Assembly: GCA_025093555.1 (NCBI GenBank) | Contig: JAIWNF010000048.1 | Location: forward strand, 186,001 to 250,000 | From: Circinella umbellata | Lineage: Eukaryota > Mucoromycota > Mucoromycetes > Mucorales > Lichtheimiaceae | DNA: 64,000 nucleotides | Direction of reading: 5' to 3' | In this document: positions 11,158 through 24,188 of the stretch, in pieces | How positions within the stretch are numbered: the stretch's first letter is position 1 | How the letters are laid out: every line of letters starts with the position of its first letter | Made by a program: the position numbers and the translations under genes | The notes under the pieces: generated by a model | The model's input: the letters and a program-made list of their open reading frames with translations, nothing else | Told to the model about the DNA's origin: nothing | Databases searched by the model: none

Positions 11158-14100
11158 ATGAAAACACAACAACAACAGCATAGTGCCGTATTACCAAACG
11201 ATTGGCTCGAATACCTTGGCAAACATCGCATTTTCGAGTTAAAGCCCACTGAATCACAACAAGTGGCACGTACATTTGATCGCGACAATCAATTCGATTC
11301 ATTTGCGCAGCAATATGATACACGTGTCATTGTTTTACGAGGAAATGATCTTATTGTTGCTGTTGGATCTCAACTACGTATACTAGATTTAAATGCTGTC
11401 AAAGATGCTTGGATCAACATTGCTCCTCAGTTTATTGATGCTGGTCAAACAAATAGTGATTGGTTACTTGACATTCCATACAAGGTGAAATATCATAAGT
11501 GCTATTCTGTTTAATTCTGTTTAATTCTTTATCATTAAATAATTTATATATTAAATTGAAGGCATTATTTTCATTCTTTATTTATTTTTAGACATTAGCT
11601 ACACCTGAAATAGATTTTACGATTGAATCTATTTCTGTCAATGGTTCTGGTACCTTACTTGCAGTTTCAGGACAACAACATGTTGCAGTGGTCTGTTTAC
11701 CTACACTCGGATTTTCCCATATAACAACTTATTCAGCAGAAGGACATGTTGAATGTGATGTATTTATTGTGGGTCAAGAAACATATGATGAGAATGCGCG
11801 CGTTATAAAGTTCTTATGGCATCCATTGAGTGAAACAAAGACTCATCTTATGGTACTTAGTACTGATAGTGTTCTACGGTAATTAAAAAAAATAATGTAT
11901 TATAATTCTGATCATTAATGAATAAGTAAAAGAAGACACCCATTCACAACATGTATTTATATATCCATTCTTATCATTGTATATATATATATATATATAG
12001 ATTATTTGACGTGAGTGGAAACATAAATGAACCAGAACAATTATTTGATTTAACACCTACTTTTGGCAATACAATCTTTACAAAACGTCGACCTAGTCGT
12101 GGAATTTCAGTTGATGATGATCTTGGATCTGAAGAGGAAGCAGTTACTTTTACTGTAGGTGGTAAAAGTGAAAAAGAAAGTGCTTGGGAACCTTTTACTG
12201 TTTATTTTGCATTAAGAAATGGTGATATGTATGCTTTATGCCCAGTATTACCCCATAACAGGTAAAATACATTGTAATTAGAGGTTATATATATTTAAAT
12301 ATTATGCAAACAAAAGAAAAACTTTACTGATCAACCAAAAATAAATAAAAATTTACTCAGTGTTCTTCATAATCAACATCTTGAATCACTTGCTTGTGTT
12401 ATCGATGCCAAGACCAACCGTTTATTGGATCAAAAATTAAATGATGCTGATTCGGAATCGAAGGCTTTGTATTATCTTTTACGATTACAATCTCAATGGA
12501 TTGGTGACTTGATGGAATCAATTAAACCTTTGGACGGTAATACAATTGTTGCCAATAGTAAGGATCATTGTATACCTTTTGATATTCAACGACAAGGACC
12601 TTTCAGAGTTGAAGGAAAAAAGGATAAGACTTCATGTGGTGAAGTGAGTGATATTCTTTTTCTCAAGACAGACCCTGCCAATGTGATTGCGTTAGCATTT
12701 TCCAATGGTATCATCAAGACTCATTTGCTTGGTGCTCAGGTGGACGCACAATGGTTAATGCCAAATAATATCAAGGATAAGGAAGATTGGAAATATCAAG
12801 TAAGACTTTTTTTTATCCTTTTTCTCTACCCCTCACTTATCTAATGAATGATTTTAACGTCACATATATAATATATCTTGTTTTTTTAAGCTTGGACTAT
12901 TCCTTTTCTCTGCTGATGTATTACCAAAAGCAACAGTTCAAGAAACAATTGATTTAAATGTTAAAACTACCACATCCGTCATGTTGGTACAAGATCCAAT
13001 CTACAATGATACTTTTTATGCATATCATCGAGGAGGATTGCATCGATTGGCTATTACTAAGCTCGTGGATAACCTTACAATACTCGAAAAAGTATTTTCC
13101 TCAGGGAAAAATAATCATGATTTTACAAATGCCCTTCAAGAATGGTCTGCCAAAGATAATAGTACCGAAATTCAATGTTTGATTGATTCTTCTATTGCAA
13201 AGTAAGGTTTAACTAGGGATTAAATTGAAATAAACATGGTGATCACATTTATAGAAAGAAAAAGGTATAATGTCTCAAAACTTATCATTTTATTTTTGCG
13301 ATCTAGTACCAACGATCCATTGATTGGCATTGTTATTATCACCGACATATATTTGACTTATTCAACACTTGGACTTACCCGGTCATACAAATTAGCTTCT
13401 GTGGAACTTGGATTACGATCTTCCAATGCTTCAACAACAGCTACAACAACTTCATCATTCCACGATACCAACAAAACCACAGCTTCATCATTTGATGGAA
13501 AATCATCTACCAATAACAGTGGTTCGCTATTAACAGATTCACCATACACTGTACCATCTTCAACTGAACTTTCACAACCTAAAATTGTGGTACCATCCGA
13601 ATATACCGGCAAAAAAGAAATTGTCATTACCGAAAACTCATTATTGTTTGTAACCCAAGCGTCGGAAAAACTTTACAATAGTATCAAAGAATTGGCTAAA
13701 TTCAAAGTCAAGGCGGAGAAAAGATTAGCAATTCAACAATTAGAATTGAGTCGACAAGTGGAAGATATTAAAAACCTTTGTGATCGTATTGAGCAACAAA
13801 ATATTCAAGAAGAACAACGTGAAAAAATATCCGCAGCTGCTCAAAGTCATGGTAAACTTGCATTACGTGTGGATAGTGTATTACGTAAAGTAATGGGTAG
13901 TTATTTGCCTGAATTATCCAATGATGAAAAGAAATGGGTTGAAAGTCTTCAAGAAATTCAAAAAACGATGAATGGTGATCGAGGATATCAGAAGAGAGTT
14001 GAAATGGTAATTAATTAATATATATTTACTTTTGATACTATATCATGGAAAGGTTTTTTTTTTCTTTGTTACTAAAAAAAAAATGTATTACATATATCTT

Positions 14101-14385
14101 TGTATAGTTAAAATCTCAGGTATCAACTTTGCAATCACGAACGACACAATTGAGTGGACAAAAGGAAATACATTTAACCTCTGCACAATTAGCTAGTGTA
14201 CGAAAAACATTAGATGAACAGTAAGTTGATACAGGAATTATATGTTTTATGTATTACGTGAACGGATTGATAACTAATTTATTATTTATTCATTTATTTT
14301 ATAAAAAAAAAAAAGGGCGATACTTGTACAAGAAACCAGAGAAAAGATTCAATCTCTTGAATCAAATATGAACACAACCACTTAG
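11158..14385 (+). CDS. Nup82/Nup88-family nucleoporin
   Basis: Eight exons (11158-11484, 11592-11878, 12001-12261, 12361-12799, 12891-13201, 13307-14006, 14108-14220, 14316-14385) give 835 aa. The N-terminal half is a predicted beta-propeller, with VIVLRGNDLIVAVGSQLRIL, ARVIKFLWHPLSETKTHLMV and DSVLRLFDVSG matching the Nup82/88 propeller pattern. The C-terminal third, about residues 655-830, is a coiled coil (for example ELAKFKVKAEKRLAIQQLEL). In yeast Nup82 sits on the cytoplasmic face of the pore with Nup159 and Nsp1 and acts in mRNA export. An S/T-rich insert at about residues 585-620 is not conserved. All introns keep frame, and the last acceptor is a pure A-tract ending in AG. The family call rests on architecture and short motifs, so a search should confirm it. 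Confidence 0.85.
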
Positions 14386-15019
14386 TAAATAAAAAATAAA
14401 ATCACATAATTAAAAATAAAAAATAAGTGTCAAAACAAACCCCTTTTTTAAACGCCACTTTAAATATTTTTTCCAAAGCAAGCAGTCCTAATCTATTTTC
14501 CAATTCGCCTATTTAAGGACATCAAAAAAAAGTTTTTTTAGTTTTTTTTTTTTTTTTCTTTAACAACCCTTGCTACCTGCCAACTTTGAATAGTTTTTTT
14601 AATACTTTCAATGTGGCCTTCTTTCATATAAAAAAAGTAAAGAACAGGGAATATAAATTACTTGAAAATCCAGATTAATCACCGAGGGTGCTTAAAAACT
14701 GTGCATCTAAGGCTTCATGCCCTGGATATATTTCATTATCATTTATATATAAATTTAATAAGAAAAGGATAAAAGGAATTGAAATGGAAGACTAAACTCT
14801 TTTATAAAAAGCACATGAGTGATCAAAAATAGCTTTATAAACTGAGTAAAAGCTGTGAACGCCACGTAATATGTATAGTAATGGGACTATATAAATATGT
14901 ATGTAGTTGTTTACTATAATTCGGGAAGACAACGCTAGTAAAAAAGTACTGTGTTGCGTGTAGATTTTTCTTTTTTGTTCTTTTCTCTCTTTCTCTCTCT
15001 TTTTTCCTTCCCACTCTCA
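14386..15019. other. Spacer upstream of bestrophin-like gene
   Basis: A+T-rich with long T-runs (14530-14560, 14969-15005). The pyrimidine-rich tract immediately before the ATG at 15020 is typical of a leader here. No coding signal is seen. Confidence 0.5.
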
Positions 15020-17258
15020 ATGCCTCACATTGTTGGGACACGCTATGAAGGTAAAAAAAAAAAATCTTCGGTTTTCTCACGCACAGCCTAATTTTTTTTT
15101 TTTCACCATGTGTACTTGTGATCGAGAACGTATTTTATGCGTTTCAAAAAGAATTTTAAAGTTGACATTTTTTTTTAATATAATATATATATTTGTATAT
15201 ATTTTTTTCTCTTATCAATAAAAAAAAAAAGCCCTTTTAAAAAACTCTTCTGTCCAAGAGTTTTGGCGTGGAGTAACAAGTCATATAGTTTATCCTGATG
15301 TTCTACGATGGCGAGGATCGGTAAAAAAAAAAAAAATGTTTTTCTTTCTTTCTCCAGCAAAAAAAAATAAAAGCTTTTGTAAAAGGCCCTTGTAACTAAG
15401 CAACAAATCAAAAAAAAAAGGTTCTTTTGAATACGTTACCAGGTGTTGTTGTGACAACTCTTTTTTCAGCTATTGTATGTCTTATTCATTTACAATTCGG
15501 TATTGCTGTTGACATTCCAGTTTCTGTGCGTATGTATCATTATATACATTTTCGTATTTTAAGGAGTAGAATTTTTTTTTTTTTTTGTTTGTGACAAGGG
15601 AAGGGAGGAGACCTTTTTTTTTTAGTATTACAGAAAACGAAACATTACATGATGTAATATATGACTAAATAGATTATACCTTATATAGTATCGACTGTAT
15701 CGGTAGCATTGGGTATGTTACTCGCCTTTCGTGTCAATACAGCGTAAGTTATGATTGCTACTGTTATTATTGTTGACGAGTTCTAGGGAAATTTATGTAT
15801 TGCATTAAGGAACCGTTATATATCTTCTGTCATTTTAATTTGTAATTTTCTTTTCGCTTTTAGATATGACCGTTTTAATGAAGGTCGAAAATTAATTCAA
15901 ACTGTCATGGCTACCGTGCGTAACCTTACCAGACAAATTTGGATCAATGTACCGGAAAGAACACATGGGGATCATTTAGAAAAAATGCGTTGTGTGAAAC
16001 TTTTATTAGCATTTATGGTAGCAACAAAACATCATTTGCGTGGTGAATATGGTGCCGATTATGATGACCTGAAAGAATTGCTTCCACCTGGTTGGCAACC
16101 TTGTAGTATAATTCATGCTCCTCCTACACCAGAATATAAACAACGAAAGCATAGACGACGTCTTTTAAAAGCTGTACCTTTGATTATCTCTTTTTATAAA
16201 GCATTTCGACCTTCACGTTATAAACAAAACGGAAGTGGATTAGAGCCGGATGATCCAAATGATTTTGTCAATATTCCGCGATCTGTAGTACGAGAAGCAT
16301 ATCCTGATTCGGATTTAGCGTATGCTAATACAACAGCTGATCTTCGACGTATTGCTGCAGAACAAGATGCGCAAGATGAAGAACGTCAACACCTCTTTGA
16401 TCAACATCACACCAGTCCACATGAAGATGAAGCTACTGTACAAGATTCCAGTACTGGTACTACCACCGCATATGGTAGTATGACCTCTTCTACTTATAGT
16501 CATCGCCTTCATCATACGAAGATGTTTACATCCGAAGAAGATTTACCTAGCCAAGGAGATGCGGATATTTCATTACCTTTAGAAATTCTTTTTTTGGTTG
16601 CATTATATATCAATCAAGCAAAGAATAGCAAGAAGATTGAATCCAATTTTGTGTCTGTAGTCACTTCATCCTTAGATACTTTGGTGAACGCACTTACATC
16701 TTTTGAACGTATTGCAAGCACACCAATTCCAAACTCATATCTTATTCACTTGTAAAAATTGTTCTTTATTTATATCTTTGGTGGAATTAATGCATATATA
16801 ATAATAGGCTATTTACTAATACCTATTTATTGTTATCACTATAGGAAACAAGGTGTTATTTTGTATATCTTTTTCTTGCCTTTTGCTCTTGTGGACTCAT
16901 TAGCATGGCTCGTTACTCCGATTGTTGCTTTGGTCTCCTTTACACTTTTCGGTATTGAAGCCATTGGTGCCGAAATCGAAAATCCATGTAAGTTATTATT
17001 ATATTATTATCAAACCTTTCTCCCCCCCACCCTCACTTTTTATGGCACTACTTATTTCTAATTTCAATTCCATAACTTCTGTAATTAAACTCACTATATA
17101 TATTTTTTTTTTTTTTACTTTTGTATTAATACGTAGTTGGTTACGATTATAATGATTTACCATTAAGTACTTATTGTGACCAGTTAAAAAATGAAGTAGC
17201 ATATATCATTTATCATATTCCAACACATTCAAAGAGCATTCTTTTGGATGGATCTTAA
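15020..17258 (+). CDS. Bestrophin-like (UPF0187/RFP-TM) anion channel
   Basis: Seven exons (15020-15050, 15232-15320, 15421-15529, 15689-15743, 15864-16751, 16845-16987, 17137-17258) give 478 aa. Family hallmarks are present: a membrane segment GVVVTTLFSAIVCLIHLQFG, then SVALGMLLAFRVNTAYDRF and NEGRK, IHLKQ at about residue 390, and a C-terminal membrane block GVILYIFFLPFALVDSLAW followed by FGIEAIGAEIENPFGYD. Bestrophin-like proteins form pentameric chloride/anion channels; fungal members are uncharacterised membrane proteins. A soluble insert rich in D, E, H and S (about residues 190-290) is a local expansion. The first exon encodes only ten residues and four exons are short, so the 5' part is the least certain, although frame and family similarity both continue through it. 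Two acceptors are A-tracts ending in AG (15231, 15420). Confidence 0.9.
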
Positions 17259-20200
17259 ATAAACAAAACAATCTGTCTCCCCTACACAACATTGATATAC
17301 TATAACGCCCGCTACTCAGTTACTCCGTTTTGTTTAACTTGTCTTATTATTATCATATAGAATGGTATATATATATATATTATGAAAGACTTGCTTTGGA
17401 TTTATATCAATGAAAAGAACGGAGAAAGCGTGTGATTATTTCTAATTTAACAAGGAAACGCAGATATAAAAAAAAAATGAGCCGACAGATAGAAAACAAG
17501 GATAGTCGATAATAATATTACTAGGAGCATGCTGTACTTACAAAAAATTTATTAGGAAACAATATAATATATTGCTATTGGCTCTTAATATTAGATACGT
17601 GCTCCTTTTCTCCATTATTTCAATTCCGAGTATGAATATGCTCAACTACAGCAGGTCTCACTGTCAAATTTCCCAAAGTAGTACATTTGATATTTTGATA
17701 TCTGTATAAAAAGGTATCTTTCTGACATCAAAGAAACTATGATTTTCTTTTATTATCATATACCTCAAGTTTCTTATTATATCTGCATGAATCACATCCA
17801 TAATCTGAATGATAGAATCTGATTGTAAGTATATAACTATTATAAACGCACTATTTACAGCATCGTTTTTTTTTTTTTTCGATTTGAAAAAATAGTTATC
17901 TCTTTCAGATATTCTGAACATGAAGCCCGGAAATAATTTTTTCATTTTGTTTTATTTGAGACGCATGAACTTGAAGCATATAGTATAAATTGATATTAAA
18001 AGATATGGATAAATGGGAGAAGAAACCAAAGCTTGAGATTTCAAATTACAATACATTTTTATCAATGAAAAAATAAACATTATTTTAGTGTACACATTTA
18101 TTTATGTCTCCATACATAACTTGACATAATACTTCTAATACATAATACTTCTAATATTGTACTATAGAATAGTGTCGATCTTTTTTTTTTTTGGATGCTT
18201 TTGTATAATGCTACGTTACGTAACATGTAATAGCCAAATTCATTGCCAAAAAGGTAACATCAGATGATTTATTACCAAAAAAATAAATAAAATACATACA
18301 AACATGCAACCTTTCGATTTATAGACATGTAGGACAAACAAGTATAATGTAGCATTTTTCCTTGATGTATATATATATAAACTAACCCAACGACATGTTG
18401 ATATATCATTTGAATATCATCGTCAAAATAATATGTAATGTTACAACAGAGAGGCAAAATGCATAAAAAGGAACTGCATGAATAATCTTGTTTAACTGAG
18501 AAGTTTGATATTCTTTAGTTTGTGTGGCAATCGGACTTTTGTTTTTTGCCTCCATGCACTCTTTTGCATTTGGTGTAATATTTTTCTTGACCTTTCTATT
18601 AAAATCAATATTTATATACATGCAAGTAATATTACAGATTATTATGTTTTTGTTTTACATATTAAGTACATTTGGACACTATTTTAAATGCGTTAATCAT
18701 CAAGCTTGATGCTCTAGTACATAAAGTAAAAAAAAAAAAAAAACTATTTAACGAGATCGGCGGTGCTATAATTTCTGTAGACGTCAAAACCCCAAAAAGT
18801 ACAACTGCAAAAAAAATTTATGCACTTTAGTGAAACCTTCTTTACTGATTTGTTTGTGGATTAGCTAACCCCCCCCTGTTCACTTTTTTTTTTTCGAAAA
18901 TGGCAAGTAAACAAGATCCAAGAAAAGGTAAGATCTCCGGATGTACATTTTTTTACACATCCGAATATGAAGTACACTATCCTATCCAAGTGACCTATTT
19001 TGGATAATTGGATCATTTTTTGAAGATGGAAATACAAGATAGAAAAAAAAGAATAGTAAATAATATATACTGATAACACTTTACTGTATTGTAGATGATT
19101 CAAAATTAATACCATTATTATAATATTCAAATTAAGGAAGGCTTTTTTTGTTGTACCTAATGTTTATTCAATTAGTTTATAGGAAAAGAAAAAGTGATGT
19201 ATATAAAGTAAGTATCGACCACTTGCGAATTGTTCTTTCTGTAGTACGAAAAGTTCAAGTGCCATTTATGCCATGACAACAAGTCGCCTGAGAAACCCCA
19301 ATTCATGTGATTTGCAAAATAATGCAAAAGTGTTAATTACGACATTTTATAATAATTTATAGCGAGCAAGTTAAAATGGGTTATATGATTATTCATATTT
19401 TATGCGTGCAACGCTAAACAACGAAACAGTAGCAAGACCGGCTCCACCCGATTTTGGAAACAAACTATCTTAAACAATTCATTACTTTGACTCTTTTTGA
19501 TAAATTAGAAAAAAAAATGTTTCCTCATCAATTAAAGATGATAACAATGAAAAGTAAAGAAAAAAAAAATAGGGAACGCGTTATTTATAAGAAATACACG
19601 TCATTTGGGGAATAAGTTCCTTTTTTTTAATCTGATCATGATGATGATTATTGTTACAGAAAGAAGAAAAAAAAATGCTGTAAATGAAAAGTTTCACGTG
19701 GTATCCAAACATTTTACTGGGATCAACAAGTACTAATACGTTTGTCTGAGTTATTTTCCTTGTCTTTGGTACTTTAACCTTAAAAAGTACTGCTGCTGAA
19801 TTTAGTTGATCAAAACCCAAAAAAAAAAACACACACAAACCCAACCCGCAAAAATAAATACCAATTAAAGTGAAGAAGAGAAGAAAGAAGCACTATTTAT
19901 TATAAATAAAAGATAGTTTACAAAAAAAAAAAGTGAATCTCTTGTGTATATGTACGACAATATTGGATGAAGTTGTGAAACCTTGAAAAAAAAAAGTGCT
20001 CTTTTATTTTATATTCAGATTTTTCTTATTTCATAAACCGGATCTACGAAATCAAAAATGGAATTACAGTGGGTTCTCACGAATCTGTGGGGGTATTAAC
20101 CTTTTTTTATGATAATCCCTCAATTCTCTCTTATATGAAAAGCCACTCTTCATTTGGCTCAGTTTGTTTGTTGTTTAAACTAATCTTGGCAAAACCAATT

Positions 20201-20658
20201 TTTATTTTAACAATTATAGGATTATTTATAGTTGACAAGCAATGAAACCTTCAGAATGTTTGTGATGGTTTTTATAAATAATTTTGTTGTTGTGAGAAGA
20301 AACAAGGAGAAAGGTTGCAAGGTTATAATCACGGACCATCTATACCTTATCGAGACTAAAATGACCCGCACTAACGAGTCATCGATGAGCATAGCTGCAC
20401 CAAAAAAAAAAAAAGAAACCATCGCACAATCACGCGGAGGCAGATTAATAATGAGAGAGAAAGGTAAATAACAAGTTCTACAGCTTCCTCGGAGCCTCGG
20501 CAGTCTTTTGTTTCCTTTCTTTCTTGTTTTTTTTTTTTGTTTTATCTTCTTTCTTCTTTCTCCTTTAGCTTTTTAATATACTACTTCTTTCTTCAACTTC
20601 CGCCAAAGCAGTCTTTTTCCCCCCCTTACTACCCCTTTTTTTATATACAGTAATATAA
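17259..20658. other. Long A+T-rich intergenic region
   Basis: About 3.4 kb with no established gene. It contains a perfect 16-bp tandem duplication (18125-18156), a possible micro-gene at 18900-19310, and a minus-strand coding-like stretch near 19680-19830 (VLFKVKVPKTRKITQTNVLV) with no clear start or splice context. The last 300 bp are GC-richer and lead into the PH-domain gene. Confidence 0.5.
18125..18156. repeat. Perfect 16-bp tandem duplication
   Basis: The 16-nt unit cataatacttctaata occurs twice head to tail without mismatch. It lies in noncoding A+T-rich sequence and is probably a recent slippage or unequal-exchange product. Confidence 0.9.
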
Positions 20659-22803
20659 ATGGTTGTCATACCTCCTCCACTCGAACTTAATCATGGAAAC
20701 AACGATTATTCGTTGCTAGGTAATAAAATTGGCTAATTAACATTTTATGTAAAGCATACTATTACTCGATGCAAAAATGAAGGAAAGAACTGCTACGAAC
20801 AAGGAGGACCATAAAAAACCTGTGTTTATTCATAAATTTTTTTTCAATTATTACAAAAAAAAAAAAATTAGCTAGTCTTCCATCGACGATACTTACCCAT
20901 TTAAGCTTGGAGCATCTTATTCCCGCGTTTAACAATGCACAAATTGATATATTTCGACTTTTGATGATGAAAGATCCTAGTGATTTTGCAAACGTCGGCA
21001 TATATAATTCGGATGAATGCCGCCAGCTTAGTCAATGTGTTCGTTCAATACAAGCGCATATGAGCTATAAAGGATTAACAATTATTGCTTCAACGCCGTC
21101 AGATGACTCATTACCATCACCGAGTAGTTCATCCTCGATTTACAGTAACAATAATAACCCATCATCATTATCAACTATGACAACTACAACCACAACAGAA
21201 GAGGAACAAAAAAGTATACTTCGTGCTATAGAAGCTTTTGATCGCTATGCGTTACCAAGTTTTTACTCCACTTCTTCGGCATGGAGCCGGACATCCTCCT
21301 CTTCTTCCTCTTCATCAATGTCGCCTCCGACTCCGCCGCCTTTTTCAAAATTAGATAACAATAACAACAATAAGGGAAAAGTTTCAGTTCGATCATCATT
21401 TTTATCAACGTTTAGTGAAAGTACAATGACTGCTACGGTAGAAGAAGATGACGAAGAAGAATTTATTCAAAATTACGTTTATAGCAATGATAATGAACAA
21501 CAGCAAAATAATTTAGACCATCCTCCACCTTATAATCATTTTTCACAACAACAATCGGCAACCGTTACCAACCAGCATCAACATAACGAGAATAACAATA
21601 ACAAAAATGCATCCTCATCACCATTGTCAGCATCAATAACAACAAATACAAACGTTTCAACGCCCAATTCAAAAAAACAACAAACAGCATCGCGAGAAGG
21701 TAATCCCGGAGTAGTTGTACCACGCCAACCGCGAAATTTAATATCCCGGGTACCTCGACCCCTGTCTATGCCTGCCTATCTTATGAATCGCTCGTCCATA
21801 GCCACTACACACACAATCACCACGGAAGATGATAGGCCAGTAAGTTCAGCATCTACGGTTGTTACTCAACAATCGCAGCAAAAACAACGACAACAACAAA
21901 CCCGGATAAGACAACAACCTGATCGACGATCATTAATTGTATTATCATCCCCACCGCCCGATTATCTTGATACTGCACTTATGAAACGATGGGAAAAATG
22001 TAAATCATGTATTATTCCTAGAGAAGAAGAAGGTCGAGAAGAATTACCACCTTATAAATGTACTGTTTATAAAATGGGACATGTGTATATAAAACGTGAA
22101 TTAGATGAACCTGGTGTTCGATCCAGGTGGCGATCATGGAGGTAAATAAATGATTTAATTTAATACGTACATGTCAAATATAAAAATAAAAAATAAAAAT
22201 TAAGCGGATCAATTTATTTAAACGTCATTTATTTATTTATTTATAGAAAATTATATGTTGAAGTATGGGGCACAATATTACGTATTTATCGAGCACCACC
22301 TCATGGTGAACATGGTAACCGATATCGATTATTGGGTAGACAACCATTATTGGCGACCAGGTTACCACTTTCTCAATGGAATCGATATTACTATTCACCA
22401 ATTGCAACGATATCCCTTGCAGGAGCAGAAGCAGGGCGTGCGTGGGATTATACTAAACGACCACACTCGTTAAGATTGAAAACTGTAAGTGGTCCTCAAC
22501 TACTTCTCCGATTATCGTCACACGTAGAGATGGTTTCATGGATCGAGCATTTGCAAGCAGGTGAGTAAATACTAAGAATGAAAAGATCGGATTGTAAAAT
22601 TTTATATCTAATTCAACCTACTATCTCAATTCTATTATTAAGCGATTAACATTTCACTTGACTTGGAACAAAGACCTATGCCCAAGTTTATGACATTACC
22701 AGCGCGTGCTACACTCACAGGAACACCAATGACTCCACGCGCACTAGAAATCGAACGTGCTCGTGAACAAAGAAGAAGAAGTCAACGGGAAATGCTTATC
22801 TAG
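20659..22803 (+). CDS. PH-domain protein with long disordered region
   Basis: Four exons (20659-20719, 20872-22141, 22247-22560, 22643-22803) give 601 aa. An N-terminal helical block follows the start: SLLASLPSTILTHLSLEHL, then AFNNAQIDIFRLLMMKDP and ECRQLSQCVRSI. About 300 residues rich in S, T, N and Q come next. The C-terminal region, about residues 425-550, reads as a pleckstrin-homology domain: RWRSWRKLYVEVWGTILRIY forms the first strands, RYYYSPIATISLAGAEAG and HSLRLKTVSGPQLLLRLSS the core, and MVSWIEHLQAG the closing helix with its conserved Trp. The tail INISLDLEQRPMPKFMTLP follows. PH domains bind phosphoinositides or protein partners at membranes, so a cortical or trafficking adaptor role is plausible but unproven. 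Exon 1 is short and its join rests on frame alone. Confidence 0.85.
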
Positions 22804-23426
22804 TTATGAATACCTATTATTTTTTTTTCCTTTTTACATACTATTACTGCATATTGTTTCTAGTTTTTTCTTTCTTTCATGTATATCGTCGTCTGTAAAT
22901 GAGTGTTCCTTCATATATATATATATATAAAACAGCAAAAAAAGACATATTTTTTTTTTTTGCGATATGTGAAAAAGTAATCAATTGTTTGATAAAAAAA
23001 AATTGAGGAGTAAAAGAAAAAAATGGATTTGGAGGAAATAAAAATTTTGATATTGTCCAATACTGGATTGGATTGAATTTAGTTCCACTTACATAACTCA
23101 TTATAGACGTATTTACTACTTGATTGAATAAAAAAAATAAGGCATGGATCTATCTTCTCTCCTTGTACCAGTAAAAAAAAAAAAAAAAGAAGAGGGAAAA
23201 GAAAGAGAGCTTTACTACTTGAAAACGCGACACGCGAAAAGGAAAAAAAAAATAAGAGTAAAAAAAAAAGTCCGGATACCCGAAAAAATACCAAAAAAAA
23301 AAAATATAGAAAAAAATTGATATTTAAGGGGAAAGTTTTTTTTATTTTTACTACTTTTATTATTTTACATCTTTCTTCTCTTTTTCTCTAACTTTTCTAG
23401 TTAACCTCTTTTAATAACAAATAACA
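22804..23426. other. Spacer / histone H1 promoter region
   Basis: Rich in A-runs and T-runs, with a TA-repeat near 22914-22928. The last 100 bp are pyrimidine-rich and form the H1 leader. No coding signal is seen. Confidence 0.5.
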
Positions 23427-23650
23427 ATGGCACCAGCAAAGAAAGCTACTACTACCACTGCTGCTTCCAAGAAGCCTGATCATCCTACCGTATGTTTCTT
23501 TTTTAATTATTTTATCAAACGAATTGTGTTGTTTTTTGTTTGTTTTTTTCTTGTTGTTCTATCGAGTTTCTTTTTAATATAAAAAAATACTTTTTTTTTT
23601 TATCTTTTTAATTATCATTTAGTATGAAAACATGATCAAAGGTAAAAATA

Positions 23651-23683
<33 letters not shown>

Positions 23684-24138
23684 CACATACTCACACATTT
23701 ACAACGACAATCACAAAAAAAAAAAATCAGTCGATACTCGAATATATTCATAATGAAAAAAAAAACATGGATAATAACGTTCAACCAATAATATTTTCGA
23801 TGATATATAGCCGCCATCCTTGCCTTGAAGGAACGTAAGGGTAGCTCCAGACCTGCTATCAAGAAATACATTCTTGCTAACTACAAGCTTACCCCCGGTT
23901 CTCACTTCGATACTCAAATCAATGCTGCCATCAAGCGTGGTGTTGCAAAGGAATCTTTTATTCTCCCCAAGGGTACGTCTTCTTTTTATCTACGTTTCTC
24001 CCCGTGACCGTTTCATGTGGTTTTTCTTGGGTTTTTTTTATGGTGTTATCAGCTGAGGAGAAAATTGGGATAATGGAATGAAAAAGGATTAGATGGATTT
24101 ATGTATACAAACGATAATTCTTTTGTTACTGAGAAGCT

Positions 24139-24188
<50 letters not shown>

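Noticed and set aside
13358..13627. Antisense frame inside the nucleoporin gene
   Set aside because: It is the mirror of a real exon; the sense strand carries the conserved protein.
19581..19844. Minus-strand frame containing VLFKVKVPKTRKITQTNVLV
   Set aside because: Coding-like for about 45 codons, but flanked by homopolymer-encoded residues and without a supported start or splice site.
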